A DNA stretch of 6,421 nt from Candidatus Poribacteria bacterium (GTDB lineage: Bacteria; Poribacteria; WGA-4E; WGA-3G): positions 1 through 6,421 of the forward strand of contig VXXH01000711.1 of assembly GCA_009835515.1 (NCBI GenBank), given 5' to 3'. Both the position numbers and the translations under genes were made by a program. Below, piece after piece: positions 6,307 to 6,421 of this stretch. The notes beneath the pieces are model-generated. The model did no database searches, was not told the DNA's origin, and worked only from the letters and a program-made list of their open reading frames with translations. The number at the start of each line of letters is the position of its first letter. Position 1 is the first letter of the stretch.

Positions 6307-6322
6307 TCTATGTTCATTTCAA
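6293..6322 (-). promoter_or_regulatory. Sigma70-like promoter of the vWA / membrane-protein operon
   Basis: On the minus strand TTGAAA (6322-6317) is followed by an 18-nt spacer and a perfect TATAAT (6298-6293). Transcription would start near 6286, giving a leader of about 57 nt before the vWA ATG at 6229. It is the strongest promoter match in the window. Confidence 0.65.
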
Positions 6323-6336
6323 GTATAGAAAAAAAG

Positions 6337-6365
6337 TTGACGAAAATGTAAAAATCTGGTATCCT
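6337..6365 (+). promoter_or_regulatory. Plus-strand promoter pointing out of the window
   Basis: TTGACG (6337-6342), an exact 17-nt spacer and TATCCT (6360-6365). It stands back to back with the vWA promoter; the two -35 boxes are 14 nt apart. No start codon follows before the right edge, so the gene it serves lies outside the window. Confidence 0.45.
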
Positions 6366-6378
6366 ATAAAATTAGGAT
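6361..6378. repeat. Inverted repeat ATCCTA-N6-TAGGAT at the plus-strand promoter
   Basis: Perfect 6-bp arms (6361-6366 and 6373-6378) overlap the -10 box and the likely start site of the plus-strand promoter. This could be an operator for the gene to the right. The arms are short and the sequence is AT-rich, so chance is possible. Confidence 0.3.
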
Positions 6379-6380
6379 GG

Positions 6381-6409
6381 ATGGAGGCTAATTTAAAAAA
6401 TCGCTCCAT
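6381..6409 (+). promoter_or_regulatory. Leader hairpin containing a GGAGG ribosome-binding-like site
   Basis: ATGGAG (6381-6386) and CTCCAT (6404-6409) can pair in plus-strand RNA around a 17-nt loop. The GGAGG at 6383-6387 overlaps the left arm and would be partly hidden by the pairing. The start codon it would serve is not seen close by, so a regulatory role is only a possibility. Confidence 0.25.
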
Positions 6410-6421
6410 TCAAACAAGCAT

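Noticed and set aside
1..6421. CRISPR array, tRNA or rRNA genes
   Set aside because: No regularly spaced direct repeats, no tRNA-like cloverleaf or TTCGA-type arm in context, and no conserved rRNA segments were seen on either strand.

Overview
The window looks like chromosomal DNA of a bacterium. All recognised genes lie on the minus strand, spacing is compact and bacterial, Shine-Dalgarno and sigma70-like signals are readable, and base composition is close to even. The sequence does not fix the lineage. An uncultivated, metagenome-derived group is plausible, but that is a guess.

Left part (1-1740), read right to left: a promoter at about 1694-1722, then peptide deformylase (def, 1651-1052), a LarE-family PP-loop sulfur transferase (1013-180), and the start of a further basic reading frame (167 to the left edge). 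The three are tightly spaced (38 nt, then 12 nt) and are probably one transcript. Deformylase is housekeeping. LarE makes the thiocarboxylates of the nickel-pincer nucleotide cofactor; none of its usual partners (LarB, LarC, LarA) is visible here.

Right part (1876-6421), also read right to left: a clear promoter (perfect TATAAT) framed by a 7-bp inverted repeat, then a membrane-anchored von Willebrand factor A (vWA) protein with a TonB-like N-terminus (6229-5147), then two tandem copies of a polytopic membrane protein resembling GT-C glycosyltransferases (copy B 5105-3549, copy A 3436-1886). A second, plus-strand promoter lies back to back with the vWA promoter and points out of the window.

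The main observation is the structure of the tandem repeat. The unit (about 1.66-1.67 kb) runs from inside the 3' end of the vWA gene through the whole membrane-protein gene, and it leaves a short vWA C-terminal remnant (3538-3455) between the copies. Within the unit, 872 bp are identical base for base by eye (2481-3352 = 4150-5021). The DNA on both sides is clearly diverged, including at synonymous sites. This mosaic suggests an old duplication whose catalytic membrane core was recently homogenised by gene conversion while the C-terminal soluble domains drifted apart. An assembly artefact must be excluded. I do not see a complete, recognisably new defence or mobile system. The vWA plus duplicated GT-C-like operon is the least understood part of the window.
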